The notes under the pieces are model-generated. The model was not told the DNA's origin, ran no database searches, and saw only the letters and a program-made list of their open reading frames with translations. From Marsupella aquatica (taxonomy: Eukaryota > Marchantiophyta), in the NCBI GenBank assembly GCA_973895155.1, contig OZ316893.1, positions 4,340,001 through 4,404,000 of the forward strand: DNA of 64,000 nt, given 5' to 3'. The position numbers and the translations under genes are program-made. The first letter of the stretch is position 1; each line of letters opens with the position of its first letter. Positions 44,518 through 55,875 of the stretch are shown piece by piece.

Positions 44518-44594
44518 GCCAGGATTGGCTCCCCTTTTCTAGTGTAAACAGATGATGCAACCTTTGGCACAATAAAGTATTACAGTGCTTGATG
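44518..44594 (+). repeat. Dispersed repeat, copy 1
   Basis: Starts GCCAGGATTGGCTCC and continues to TATTACAGTGCTTGATGAT. A diverged second copy is at 49291-49362. Confidence 0.6.
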
Positions 44595-47460
44595 ATTGAT
44601 GGTTTTGTACTATATATTCTCTAAAAGGCCCTTGTGTTCTTGACCTGGCTCATGGAGACTCTACTTGTCTTCTGTTTATGTAGCCCTTCCTTCTTTTAGC
44701 TATTATTTCTAGTTCAAAAAATTGTGTTTTTTCTAATTTGACCTACTTAGTCAATTAGGGGAGACATGAGGAAAACAACAAATGAGAATGTCCAAATTTA
44801 CTTACCAAGTCCTAATAAAGTACAACAATGAAGATAAAAGGTCCCCAAGGGAGAAGGAAAAGAAAAGAAAAAGAAAGATAAGAGACAAAGAAGATGTAGA
44901 AAATTGTATATTACAGTGGCAAGGGGCAAGAACGCCAAGCTGGGAGACATGGTCCCAATGGCAAAGCAGCGCAACAAGGGGTGGGGGGAGGAAGGGGAAA
45001 AGATCCCAAGAAAACCAAAGAAGTCTAACACCCCAAGGAATCCCCTAAAACAACAAAGGAACAAAGACAAAGAACTCACTAATAGTTGAGAAGAGTAACA
45101 CTCTATTGAACGGAGAACTAAAAAGCCTGGTAAAGTTCCAGAGTAAATCACTTAGGAGAGTCAGGAAATGGAATATATCTAGAGGCCCTATATATGAAGG
45201 AGAGTGAGAGCATGGACCCTTTGAAGTGCAAGAGACCCTGTTTGACAAATGGAGGCAGTGAGGACAGATACAAGGGGGTAAAGCCTCGGCTGGATACAAA
45301 AAAGTGTTATCAAGTTGGGAAAAGCAAGCACAAAATGAACCAATTGATAAAGCACAAACAAATGAAACATGGAAAGCTAAATCTGGAACCAGCTAAAACA
45401 GATGCAAATATTTTGTTTGTTTGAGGTATTACTTCTCAGTTTTACATTGTTTTATGGTTATGCGGTCTAACTATTTTTCTTTGTCTTGCCTCAAACATGA
45501 ATAGCCATGTTTGGTTCTTCTTGCATAAGTTATTGGTCTTGTTTGTGACCAATAGTGTTGATGAGGCTACATGTGCTTCCAGGGATTTTGGAAGGAGTTG
45601 GGTAAACTAGGGATTGAAAAACTTTGGATGGTTATAGTCATTGATATTAGTATTTTCTGGTAATTTGCTTCAATTTTTCTATTTGAGTGGCAAACTTTTG
45701 AAATAATGAGGGTAGAAAGAAACTCTGCAGTTTCTAGGGTAAAGTAAGAAATCCATTTGGTTACTATGGACAGTCAAATGCCAAGGGAATGTAAGAAACC
45801 TTTTTGGTTACCATGGGAATGTAAAATACCCTTTGGGTACTTCACATTTTACATGGACTGTATGGAATGTCATATGGGTTGTATGGACATCTAGGAATAC
45901 CAAGGGAATGCTTGGACTGTTACCATGAATACTCTTCTTTTTTGTCCTCTCATCTCCATACTCAAACCTATTCTACTATGCAACTCTTTATCTCTCCAAC
46001 TTGTTCATTAACAGCCAACTTACATAACCAAGGGGTCCTCTAACTAATTGTAAAACTTTAGTTATAAAATTGGAAGGCAAGAAAAATAAAGCGGACAGAG
46101 GAGCGACAATAATCCTATTATTATTTTTGTCCCTAAGAATGACACTTTGGTCCAAAAAGTAATAAAGAAGGTAGGCTAGTCCCATGGCTTTAGTTGATGT
46201 TTGACGAAAGTAAAAGCTTGTAGGCCAGAAGTTTTCAAATGACTTTTCTTTGTCATTATTCAAAATATAAAAAATATATTGTTATTTTCTTTGGCATTTT
46301 GTAAATTGAATATATTTGAGCATCAAAAAGAGAGGGTGAATTTTCATGACAAAGGAATCAAATTTTGGGTTGAGCTTGCGTGATGGGTCCCCAGTCGGGA
46401 GGTAGGGGCAGGACAATTTCTGGCCAAGCAGGGGATAAAAAAATGCAACTTGCATGAAGGGGATCTCATCGGAAGTTCAAGGGATCACATTGGTTGAGGG
46501 AGGATCAAATCAGCTACGATTAGTGAGCATCAAAGAAGAGTAGGAGATTGAACTGATCAAAGGCGATCACGCCCACCCATTTGATCAAGATAGAAATTTA
46601 CCTGCTTTGACCAAGTATGTTCCATATGACAGGTTGTGTGATTGAGTATTTTTGTAGAATTGTGTTTTGGTTGAGGCGCTATAAATGGCAAGTCCATCTG
46701 ACTTGCTCAGAATGTCCAAATCCTATAGTGATGATCAAATTTTCTATTTCCTTAATATGGCTTGCTCTTTGTTTTTTTTTCCTCATTTGGAATTAGGAAA
46801 AACACTTTTTGATTTACTTTAGATATTCAATTTTCACTAGTTCCAATCACCCTTTTATTTTCAAATTTGGATTTTAATTCACCTGTTTTTGGTAGCAAAT
46901 AATTTGTGCAGCATGCTATTTTTGTTAAATCTACCAAAATTAGATTTGGCAAGGGTTGAATCCAGGAGCTCCCATTCCCACACTAAAGTCCCAACAAGTG
47001 GACTAGACTTCATGTCTACATATAGTTGCATAATTTTTCAGTATAACTATGATCAAGTTTTACTTTGTAAGTTTTGATTCCAATTAAGAGTGCACACATG
47101 TCACAAAATTATGAGTGTTATTAGAGATATCATGTTGTGTGAGTTTAGAGCTTTCATATGTGTGCTATTTGAGCACTTTTAAGGTTTCTTTATGTTCGGA
47201 GGGATAGTTATCCCTGGTAATGGCTTGGAGGCCTCATCTTTTTTATGTTGAACCTTCAAGCATGAGCTTTGGGCTATAGTGTGGCCGACCAGGTTGGTGT
47301 GCACATGAACGTCGATTCTTTGAGTGAAAGGTGCATTGGGCTTGACATACATGTGTGATCGGATTGGGTGTGACAAATTGTGTATTGTTTGGCTGCGATG
47401 TTGTTCGATTTACCAAGTCCGATTGTTCCAATTATCCTCAATTGGTAAAACAGTCCACAG
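44595..47460. other. Intergenic, no gene seen
   Basis: An A-rich tract lies at 44780-45090, and short internal repeats of AAGGGAATGTAAGAAACC type at 45780-45840. Nothing coding is supported. Confidence 0.5.
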
Positions 47461-47469
47461 AAACTGAAC

Positions 47470-47600
47470 ATTGGGCTAGTTACTAGTTACTATCTCAATA
47501 CTTGTGCGTTGCATTAAAGATCTCATTGCATTAGAGATGACATTGCGTAGAAGATGACATTGCATAAAAGATGTTGTTGTGGAGACGATGCCCATGTGCC
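47470..47600 (-). mobile_element. Fragment related to the Helitron-like/minisatellite family
   Basis: On the minus strand TGCAACGCACAAGTATTGAG leads to CTAGT, similar in layout to the termini at 20.93 and 22.38 kb. On the plus strand, diverged CATTGCATTAAAGATG/GATGACATTGC units follow. The hairpin is incomplete here. Confidence 0.35.
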
Positions 47601-49290
47601 AAAAAATTGTAAAAATATTCATTGCATTAAACCTCGCATTAAACAGGTCAACCCACAAAGAGGAGTTTTTTAGGGTTTCATTGCTTAAAACACATCATTG
47701 CATAAATAAACAAAGTTATAAAAAAGACATTGTTGCATAAAACATGCTACAACTTAAAGTTGTGAAAGTCAAAGTGGTGGACCTAGCCACCCAATGCCTT
47801 CACCAAACCAACTACTCTTGCCTAAGTACCCGTGGTGCCCAAATGCCTAGTACACGGAACTTCACACACAAGCAACTTGATGTCTGTATCACTGACATTT
47901 GACAACGTACTCCCATATGAAGTCGCACTTGCTCCTTGGCATGATCTCCCTCAATGGTCTCTATTGTCTGCACAAGCAACCAAACCCATCGGTAAGTGAC
48001 TCATCATGATCTCGGATCCCAAGACCATTGTCGTGCCTCAAGCTTAATAGCTCCGTTAGTAAATAAGTCAGCAAATAGAACCTCTCAGGTCTGGATGGCC
48101 TTGCCATAATCTGAAACTAAGGCAGACACCCACTGTTCATCCTCGTGTTTGTCCAGAATAGCCCCTTTACCGATTGCTGTTAGTGCTACCCCACTTTCTA
48201 TCCATCATTGCCTGATCACCCTGCCTCCAAGACATGCTCATGGCCCAAATAGTTGGCTTACAGTGCCAATGAAAGCTTGTCCCAAATGTCGGGACCAGTT
48301 CAGCCCCAACTCTAGCAACCAAGTCTATGGCTCCAACTCAACTAAGAGTCTAGGAGAAAAATGCACTTGGACGCCAACACTCATGCCTACTCTGCATTGC
48401 CTCCCCAATGCAAGCTCCCATGGGAAATTGAATGCGGCTTGGCTGCTATTTGGGCAGATTGGCAAGCAGACGAGATAGCCCTTGCAAACCTCAAGGGGAC
48501 CAAAGGCAACCCCATACCTAGATGAGCTCAAGAGGAAGTAGTTCTCCTTGAGAGCTTTTCAAAGCACCCAAGAAGTCCTCCAACAGACTTCTCATTGAAC
48601 AGTTATCATTGTACGTTTTCGTTTGACATTTCCCCTTAGCAGCCTGACCGCTGCCCTTCACGACTTGGGCTCGCCCTTGGCCCATTGGGACATGCCACTC
48701 CCCTCATATTTGCTTCTGATGACTTGTCACCCTAGACCAACTTTGGTCCCATATATTTGGCCCTTAACCTGGACTCCAACCAAATCAATATGACACACAA
48801 CATACTTGCTATGCCCATAACTTTCTAGTTAGATGTCCGTAGGTGAAGCGCCTTAGTCCGTTGTGATTGGGCCAAGATGGTGCTCATGCCCAGGTCCTCA
48901 GAACTCAAAGTCAGTTGGGATCCCGAACGGTTACAGAGTCGTGCCATATCTCATGCACCAAGCATCTAAGTATTCTGCAGGAACTGAACTTCTTTGGCCT
49001 CCCAAGAGGAGCTCTCACTCATGCCCTCAAAACTCAGAGTCTGTCCGGGGGTCCAGACGGTCCCCCCTAAGCTTGGCCCTTCCCATGACCTGACCACCTC
49101 CCAACGCTAGTCTAAGTCCTTTGTGTGCGCCACCAGCTTGGGCCCTGGGCTCAGGCATTGCCTTTGCTAGTGCAACGCTTCATTGCCCACAAGTCTCTCC
49201 ATACTTAGTCCCCACCGGATGGCCATGTCCAGAGGCCTGGACCATAGAGGAGCACAACATCGGCGCCAAAAAAACAGACTTGGACATAGA
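47601..49290. other. Intergenic, repeat-like; no gene supported
   Basis: 48130-48480 and 48860-49260 are GC-richer with open stretches of 75-109 codons but no recognised domain. A diverged duplication pairs the segment around CCTCAGAACTCAAAGTC (48897) with CCTCAAAACTCAGAGTC (about 49024). Confidence 0.45.
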
Positions 49291-49362
49291 GCCAGGATTG
49301 GCTCCTGCTCTTTCTCATTGTGTAGATGGACAAAAGATAGGGTATTATAGTGTTTGATGATA
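49291..49362 (+). repeat. Dispersed repeat, copy 2
   Basis: Matches 44518-44594: GCCAGGATTGGCTCC, then TATTATAGTGTTTGATGAT. A TAGGGTATTATAG word also occurs near 23566. Confidence 0.6.
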
Positions 49363-51450
49363 AAAATTAGGGGTAGGTCATTGAACCCCAATAGATCACA
49401 TACTCAGTTTAGTCAAGGATAGTTATTTTGTCCAGTGTTGGGTTTGTATGGATGACTTGGGGCTTTCCAAGCGGAAAATGCATATTCAAACTAGTAGTGA
49501 TGCAAAAATTGGTTCAAGTTTGACATCTAAGGATTGGGTGGACAGTTGATAAACCAGATGTCAAATTTTTGCTAGTTAAAACAGGAATACTTCCAAATAT
49601 GTGGCATTTCAATGTTGAAGGAATATAAATATCATTGTGCTTGCCTTGGAAATTTTGGGGTAGAAATTTGAGATTGCTGGTGGGCAAAATCTTCTGGAAG
49701 CCATAACAATATTTTGCTCTATTCTTGGCAGGTATTAAATTATGACGCCTCCTGTTGGGGTGCTCTCTTATACTAGAGATCCCTATAATTTAAGTCCATG
49801 TGAAAGGACAGAATGATATTGTCTAGTATACAGGCCAACTAGTTCTTGCCTGCGCATCCACCTAAAAGGGTTGAATCCTCTTAACTGGGTTGTATGGCAC
49901 CTTTCCTTGTAATGTTGCTCCCTCTCCTACTCATGTCCTATTAAGAGGCATGCATATTTGCCCAAAACCTGTATGATTTGATTGTGCATGTTTATGTTCT
50001 CTTGTAGGATCTTGTGGGGGCTCTTGCGGTACGACCTTATACCTCGGTGTCTATCATCAAACCTTCTTTACACAGGTTGTCTGTTGCATTATAGAGGGCC
50101 CATGCATTCATTATTTTTAGTAGCCAGGGGTGAAGCAATTGGTTTTAGGGCCTCTGGTCAAACTCCCTTGCTCAACCCGGGGCCCGCCCAAAGCTCAACC
50201 CTCCCATGCAGTTCACCCAAGAGCTCTACCAGGCTCTTATGTTTGCCAATACATAGGTTTTGAGTTTTTTGTTCTAAGTTGCTTTTGTGGTAGACTTGTG
50301 TGAGAGCTTCAAACCAAACTCATCTCAACTTCATGATAGTAGATGCAACCGTACATGACTAAACAGTCAACTCAACTCAACTCAAATCTTTCTATTCTAA
50401 AGCAGGGGAAGCAAAACTATCTTTGTACCAATTAGTAGCATGAAGCCTCTATGATGCCTCTGGGGTTGAGGGAAAGGAAAAGGTAGGGGTGAGTCACTAT
50501 GCGAGTCTGTGGGGCTGGTGAGTCATTCCAAGAGTAAGAGGCCAAAGTAATAGCAATCAGGCTAGTGATGGGTGTGTACTAACTGAACAAAAGTGAAAAG
50601 TATTGACATGTATGCTTTACTAAACTTTTCAGTTTACTGCTCAGTAGAACTTTAGTTTTTCTGCTGTTGTGGGGGACTCTCTTCTTTACGGCTCTTTGGT
50701 CTACTTTGCAAAGTTTCCCCCTTGTTCACCCCCCCTCCCCCTTTTGGGTCTCTTCATTAGGCTCAAGTTTTCCATAAATGAACTCGGTGAGAGGCCCAAT
50801 GAGACTGTCATTTAGGTGGAGTACATGTATTGTGGTAAATAGAACAGTGAGGCAGATTCATTGTTAGAAGTACACAAGACTTAAAAATTCTATGCATATG
50901 CTTTTTAATTCTGCCTCATGAAATCAAGATTGCCCAGTGACTTAGAAATTGGCATATGGAGAACCCCATTCGGCTGTTTGGCCTTGTCATCTAGCTTTGA
51001 GTAAAACAGTCAATGCAAGCCATCATGACCTACCCTGTAAATTCACTCACAACTGACCCTGGAAACTTGCCCTTAGTTGAGGGATTTATGGAAATTTGTT
51101 TTTTACTAAGTTACCCCCCTAAACTCACATTCAACCTTCTTAAGCTGCCCCCAAAAGTAATTTAGTTAGTAAAGTTCCCCCATGGATTAGTCTTAGCCAC
51201 ACATTGTAACTATTTGAGTCATTTATGGCATCCGATACCCTCCATGGGGCCAATACAGTGACGAAATTAGTTTACAGTAGACGTAACTTAGTGCTTTCGT
51301 TCGATTGTGGGCGTAACAGAGTGAAATAAAATATGGTTACGGAATGCTCTACTAGAGAAAGGCCCAATTATTAAAGAGCGAGACAAATATTCTTGGCAGC
51401 GTGTACAATTTCGTGCGTCCCACCGAACCTTTGTCCGTGCGACAGCGCTC
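49363..51450. other. Intergenic, no gene seen
   Basis: No frame or ordered repeat is supported. Confidence 0.5.
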
Positions 51451-51464
51451 CATCGCCGAAGCTA

Positions 51465-51790
51465 CAGTACAGCGCTGAGGCGACCTCGCAAGAAAGCAGC
51501 GCGTCTGAGGCGCGAAAGGAAGTCCTATTTACGCTAACTCGCGAAGTTCAGTTTTCGAGGCAGCCAACACAGACGAAGAAGGAGAAGAATTGAAGCAACA
51601 TGGACAGGACTCGAGGAGTACCGTAAATTTAAGCAAGATGTACAGTTCTGAGCACTTGCTTGCGAGATTCAATTTTCAAGGCAGGCTAAGAGGAAGAAGA
51701 AGAAGCGAAGGATAAAGGGCACGCCTGGATGTGGAAGCAACAGGTACAGTACTGAGCACTCCGGTGACAGTCAGCTCGCGCTAAGAGCAC
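51465..51790 (+). repeat. Diverged direct duplication, unit about 130-140 bp
   Basis: The block from CGCGAAGTTCAGTTTTCGAG through GAAGCAACATGGACAGGACT recurs as TGCGAGATTCAATTTTCAAG through GAAGCAACAGGTACAGTACT. The GGTACAGTACTGA.CACTCC word occurs again at about 52619. Confidence 0.6.
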
Positions 51791-53600
51791 ACTTCTCGGA
51801 AGTAGCATATAGCGTGCACTTAACTAGGGTTTGCAGTACATCATAAGTGCAAAAGCTTGGAATTTACATTGCTTGATAAAAGTGGGTGGTTTAGTATCTC
51901 TTTGTATAAAAAGTGCAATTATCAAGGTATCACAAGGGGAGGGATGTTACTAGTTGCCAGTGTGTGTTTGTCATGCCAAGGGACATACAGAGTTTTACAC
52001 CTCCAATAAGTACATATCATCTCATTTGTTTTTTCCTTGGCACTTGTAAATGTAATGGAATTTTTTCTATTCATGTTGGTTAGCGGCTTGTACATATGCA
52101 TTGCTGGTGATTTGCATGTTTTCGATACATTATAGCTACCATACTAGATGTCATGACATGTTGACGAAGGCAAATCAAGCTCCATGAAATCAAACGACAG
52201 CAATACGGACTCAAACATGTTATGTAGGCATTTTAGGGGCTATAGAGTACCCATGATGATGAGTCATGAGCTATAGTGCCTTGACTTGCAATGGGCCCTT
52301 TGTCAGTCAACAATGTCATAACTTCCTTCGTCAATACTACACCCTTGCCCTATACTCAATCCCCTGTCTCAAAAAGAGCAACTTTTACTTTTCCTAAAAA
52401 TGAAATGCACTTATCAGTACATGCAAGTAAAATGAATTGGGCTGTTCATAACCCTTATAGAGGGTTTTCACTCATATATTTGTCATTTAGTGCAGCGCTC
52501 TTTGCACTTACGAAAATTACTAAAAAAATGCAGAGTGGTAAAAGGACGAAGAAGAGAAGAACGATATCCCATACAAACTAGCGAGGGCCTGCACTTAGCT
52601 GGAGGAGGAAGCAAAGAGGTACAGTACTGAACACTCCGTAATAATCATCAATAACCACACCGGCGTGTAGAGTACCCCCACTCCGGGTCCTGGGGCGGGC
52701 GGCCACCGCAAAATAAAGCAAATGTGAAGACTTCCCCTTCCCCACGTTTCTTGGTGTTCGTTCTCCCTCTCCCAACTGCGGTGGGGGGAACGAGCGACCT
52801 AACTTTAGGGGGGAAGTTAGTTTAGCAGCAAGGCACCCCCTCTAGTACAGTGCAATGCTTCTCTGTCTTGCGGAGGGCGTAATCCGCGACGCGATCAGAT
52901 CCGAACCGCATAATTATCCAGTCACCACGTTTGTCGGTGTCATGAGTGGGGAACAGCGGCGCTAAGTGTAGAGGGAGCCAGTTTAGCGAAGGACATGGTA
53001 GGGAGAGAGTCTTGGTAAACTGGACGACTAATTTGGTGGCGAAGCTGAGCAGTGGGGTTACACTGGAGGGCGGTGGACGAGACGAGAGGGAGGGAAGGGA
53101 TTTGTTGTGCCTTGTACAGCGGTCTACGAAACCGTTGCTTGAGTTGTAAGAAGGAATGGCGGGCTGCTGGTGGACCGAGACTGGTGGAAGCAATTCTTGT
53201 TGTACTGTGCTGTACTCTAGCGATGAGTGTTTTCTGGCGAGGGAGGAGGGAGACGACTCCGTGAGTTAGATGAGGCGAGAAGAGACGAGGCGAGTCGACA
53301 AGAGAACAAGCACATGGTGAGCTTGAGTTGAGCTGGAGTTGAGCTGAGCGGAGAAACGCGACGAAAGAGGAGATGAAATGAGATGTGGGAAGGGATGCAC
53401 GAGTATTGACCATAGCGGAAGTCAAGGTGGGCGCACACTGCTGTGAAGGGTTGTCTGTAGACAGAAGAAGCTTCGGGTGTCGCTGACTGATTGATCGCTG
53501 ATGATGATTATGCCTGCCTGACCGCTTCCTTCCTTCCTTCCTACGTCGTCGTGGGGAGCAGCAGGAAGTTGATGCTCTGGTTCGGTTGGCTGAGCTCTTG
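51791..53600. other. Intergenic; minus-strand open stretch 53425-52940 not called
   Basis: The 161-codon minus frame at 52940-53425 is Ser/Leu/Gln-rich with no recognised motif, and a second frame overlaps it, so composition explains it adequately. A CTTCC microsatellite lies at about 53527-53541. Confidence 0.4.
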
Positions 53601-55842
53601 GCTACAGTACTGAAGTAAAACGGAGTTTTGTACGAGATTCTGGTGGATCGGTCGATTGAGTGAGGCGTAGGTTCTGTTTGTGGGGCGGATTCGGTCGTGC
53701 CAAGCTACAGCAGATGGTTCACCTCGATCAAATGTATCCTCGCCAGCGAACGAGAGATTGAGAGGTGTGTTAAGGGACTCTTGCCGCGTTGCTAGCCAGC
53801 TAGCCCCACTTCATCGGCCTGTGGCCCAGTCAGACCTACAAGCCCAGAGAGAGAGAAAGAAACAGGAAAGTTATATGTGCAATCCAGTGTTCCAAACCTT
53901 GATCGCTCAACGTAGGGTCAGCCTATTCCCTCCACACATCCGTTCTAACCAAATATCGGGCTCCCACAATCTCTGCGCTCGGCCCGGAACCCCCGAGCCT
54001 CGGTTCCACCCGCATCCACGAGCATCGAAGCAAGAAGCGAGGCAGATAGACTATCCTTTGCCTTGAATGATTTGCCAGACTGATGAGTGTGGGAGAGTGA
54101 GGTGAGAGAGGTGGAGAGTTTCTCGAAGACAGGAGGGACCACGAAGAAGAAGAAGAAGAAGAAGAAGAAGAAGAAGAAGAAGGGGTCGCGGTGGAAGGCA
54201 AGAGGAAGCAGCTGAGAGGAAGAATCGAACGAAGGGCCGAATTAGGCATCTGGTAGTTTGAAGCGATTGTTGTTTTAATGACTTCAGTGGTGCAGCTTGG
54301 GGAGGGGTGGGGTTGGAGTATTTTCGCTGTTTTGCTGCTGCCAACTGCAATTCTGTTCAACAGCGAGGCAAGTTGAGGTGAGGCAGGGCGACGGGTTGTT
54401 GCAGTATCTATCTCCTGCAGCGGAAATTGACTGGTCTCGTGCTGTCGAAGTTATTGGAGGAGAGCAATTGATTGGTTCGGAGTGCTTCTATGTGGCCTGC
54501 TGTCGAAGGTGGCGAGGTTGAGTGTGTGGCTTGGATATTGTGGAAGGTTAATCCGACGGGGTGCTGTTTGATACTCGTAGTCTAATACGTTTGGAGGCCT
54601 GCTTCGTTGTTGTTATCGATGGGTTACGGTGGTACTTGTTGAGCCTGTTGTGGTCTTTCGATTTGACCTCATTTGCTGCCGCAGTGCCAGGCAGAGGAAG
54701 AGAGAGAGAGAGAGACATTCTGTCCGGTACGGTTGGTCTTTTGGCGAATTCGGTGCGCATCGTTGTCGAGCTCGATATCTGGCAAGGAAAGCTGAGAACG
54801 GAGTGATTGTTTAGTATAAGAGGGCGACGGCTTGCTTTACACTCGCCGCCATCTGCTGCTGTTTCACTTGATCGCGATCCAGTCAAGTTACTTTCGCCAA
54901 TATTGGTGGCCTTTTTTGCATTTCCAGTCGTATCGCTAGCGGAAGTTGGTGGCGGTGAAGACAGGGCGACTTCATTATCCGATTTACCGATCGAGGGTGT
55001 TCCTGATTTCGATAAGATTACTATCGTGCTCAAGGCTATGTGTGCACTTCAGAAGGTTCTCTCAGCTACTTTGGCCCGGCATCATGCTGTTTCGAGTTGT
55101 TGCGGTTGAGTCGTGATGCTTAGGGAGATATCGGAGAAGCTTTGATTATTGCGTCCAGTGTTCCCTAGCTGATTGTTTTGGGTCGTCTTGGTTTTCCAAT
55201 CCGGTTGTGCTTCACTTGTTTGACCTCGAAGTTCATGCTGACGAGTGGGCAACGTAAGTCGTTTAGTTTAGCTTCGATCATTTGCACTCGGGATCCGTGT
55301 CCTTTTCAACTTTTTGAAGAATTGCTTCAGTCGGTGGGATTGAATCATTGTGGTGGAGTGAAACCTGATAGTGATCCATGCAGACTTCTGATGTGAGTTG
55401 TTTGGAAATTGCAGGGGATACCGAGAAGAAAGGGCCTAGTTGCACCAGCAAAGATGAAAATTTGGATGTGGGCGCCGTTTGGAGAAGTAGTCTCAGTTAG
55501 TGTTTACAGGATCAGTGGAATCGCTGTTGTTGTTGGCGACAAGGAGCCGAGCGACTTCTTTTTGTCGGTACTCTAAGTTTTGAAAAACGTAATAGAACAG
55601 GACAATCTGTCAACATGGGTGCAGCTCCTGGAATGTGCTACAAGGTTGGTCTCAAATCCTGGGACGATGGCATGCTGGAGGAGCATCGACACAAGGGATG
55701 GTCTCTGTAAACATCCAATTTTTGGCAGATACAGGTGCCTTGTGGTAAGGTGCCGGCTAGGGAACTCCATAGACGGATCAACTGGCGCAGATTTAGAATT
55801 ATTGAATACCACAGATAATGACGAAATATACCAACTAGTAGC
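53601..55842 (+). promoter_or_regulatory. Upstream and probable 5' untranslated region of the F-box/MYND gene
   Basis: No protein-coding frame is convincing. A donor (AAC/GTAAGT, 55254) and acceptor (TTGCAG/GGG, 55414) could bound an intron in the 5' leader, which would place the promoter further left, around the GA-rich and CT-rich tracts of 53.5-54.8 kb. This is inference. Confidence 0.3.
54143..54182 (+). repeat. (GAA)13 microsatellite
   Basis: Thirteen perfect GAA units lie about 1.7 kb upstream of the F-box/MYND start codon. Confidence 0.95.
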
Positions 55843-55875
55843 ATGTATATGGTTTCTGGAACCCCGGCTTCAACT

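Noticed and set aside
52940-53425. 161-codon minus-strand frame upstream of the F-box/MYND gene
   Set aside because: No motif, Ser/Leu/Gln-rich, overlapped by other frames; no splice or homology support.
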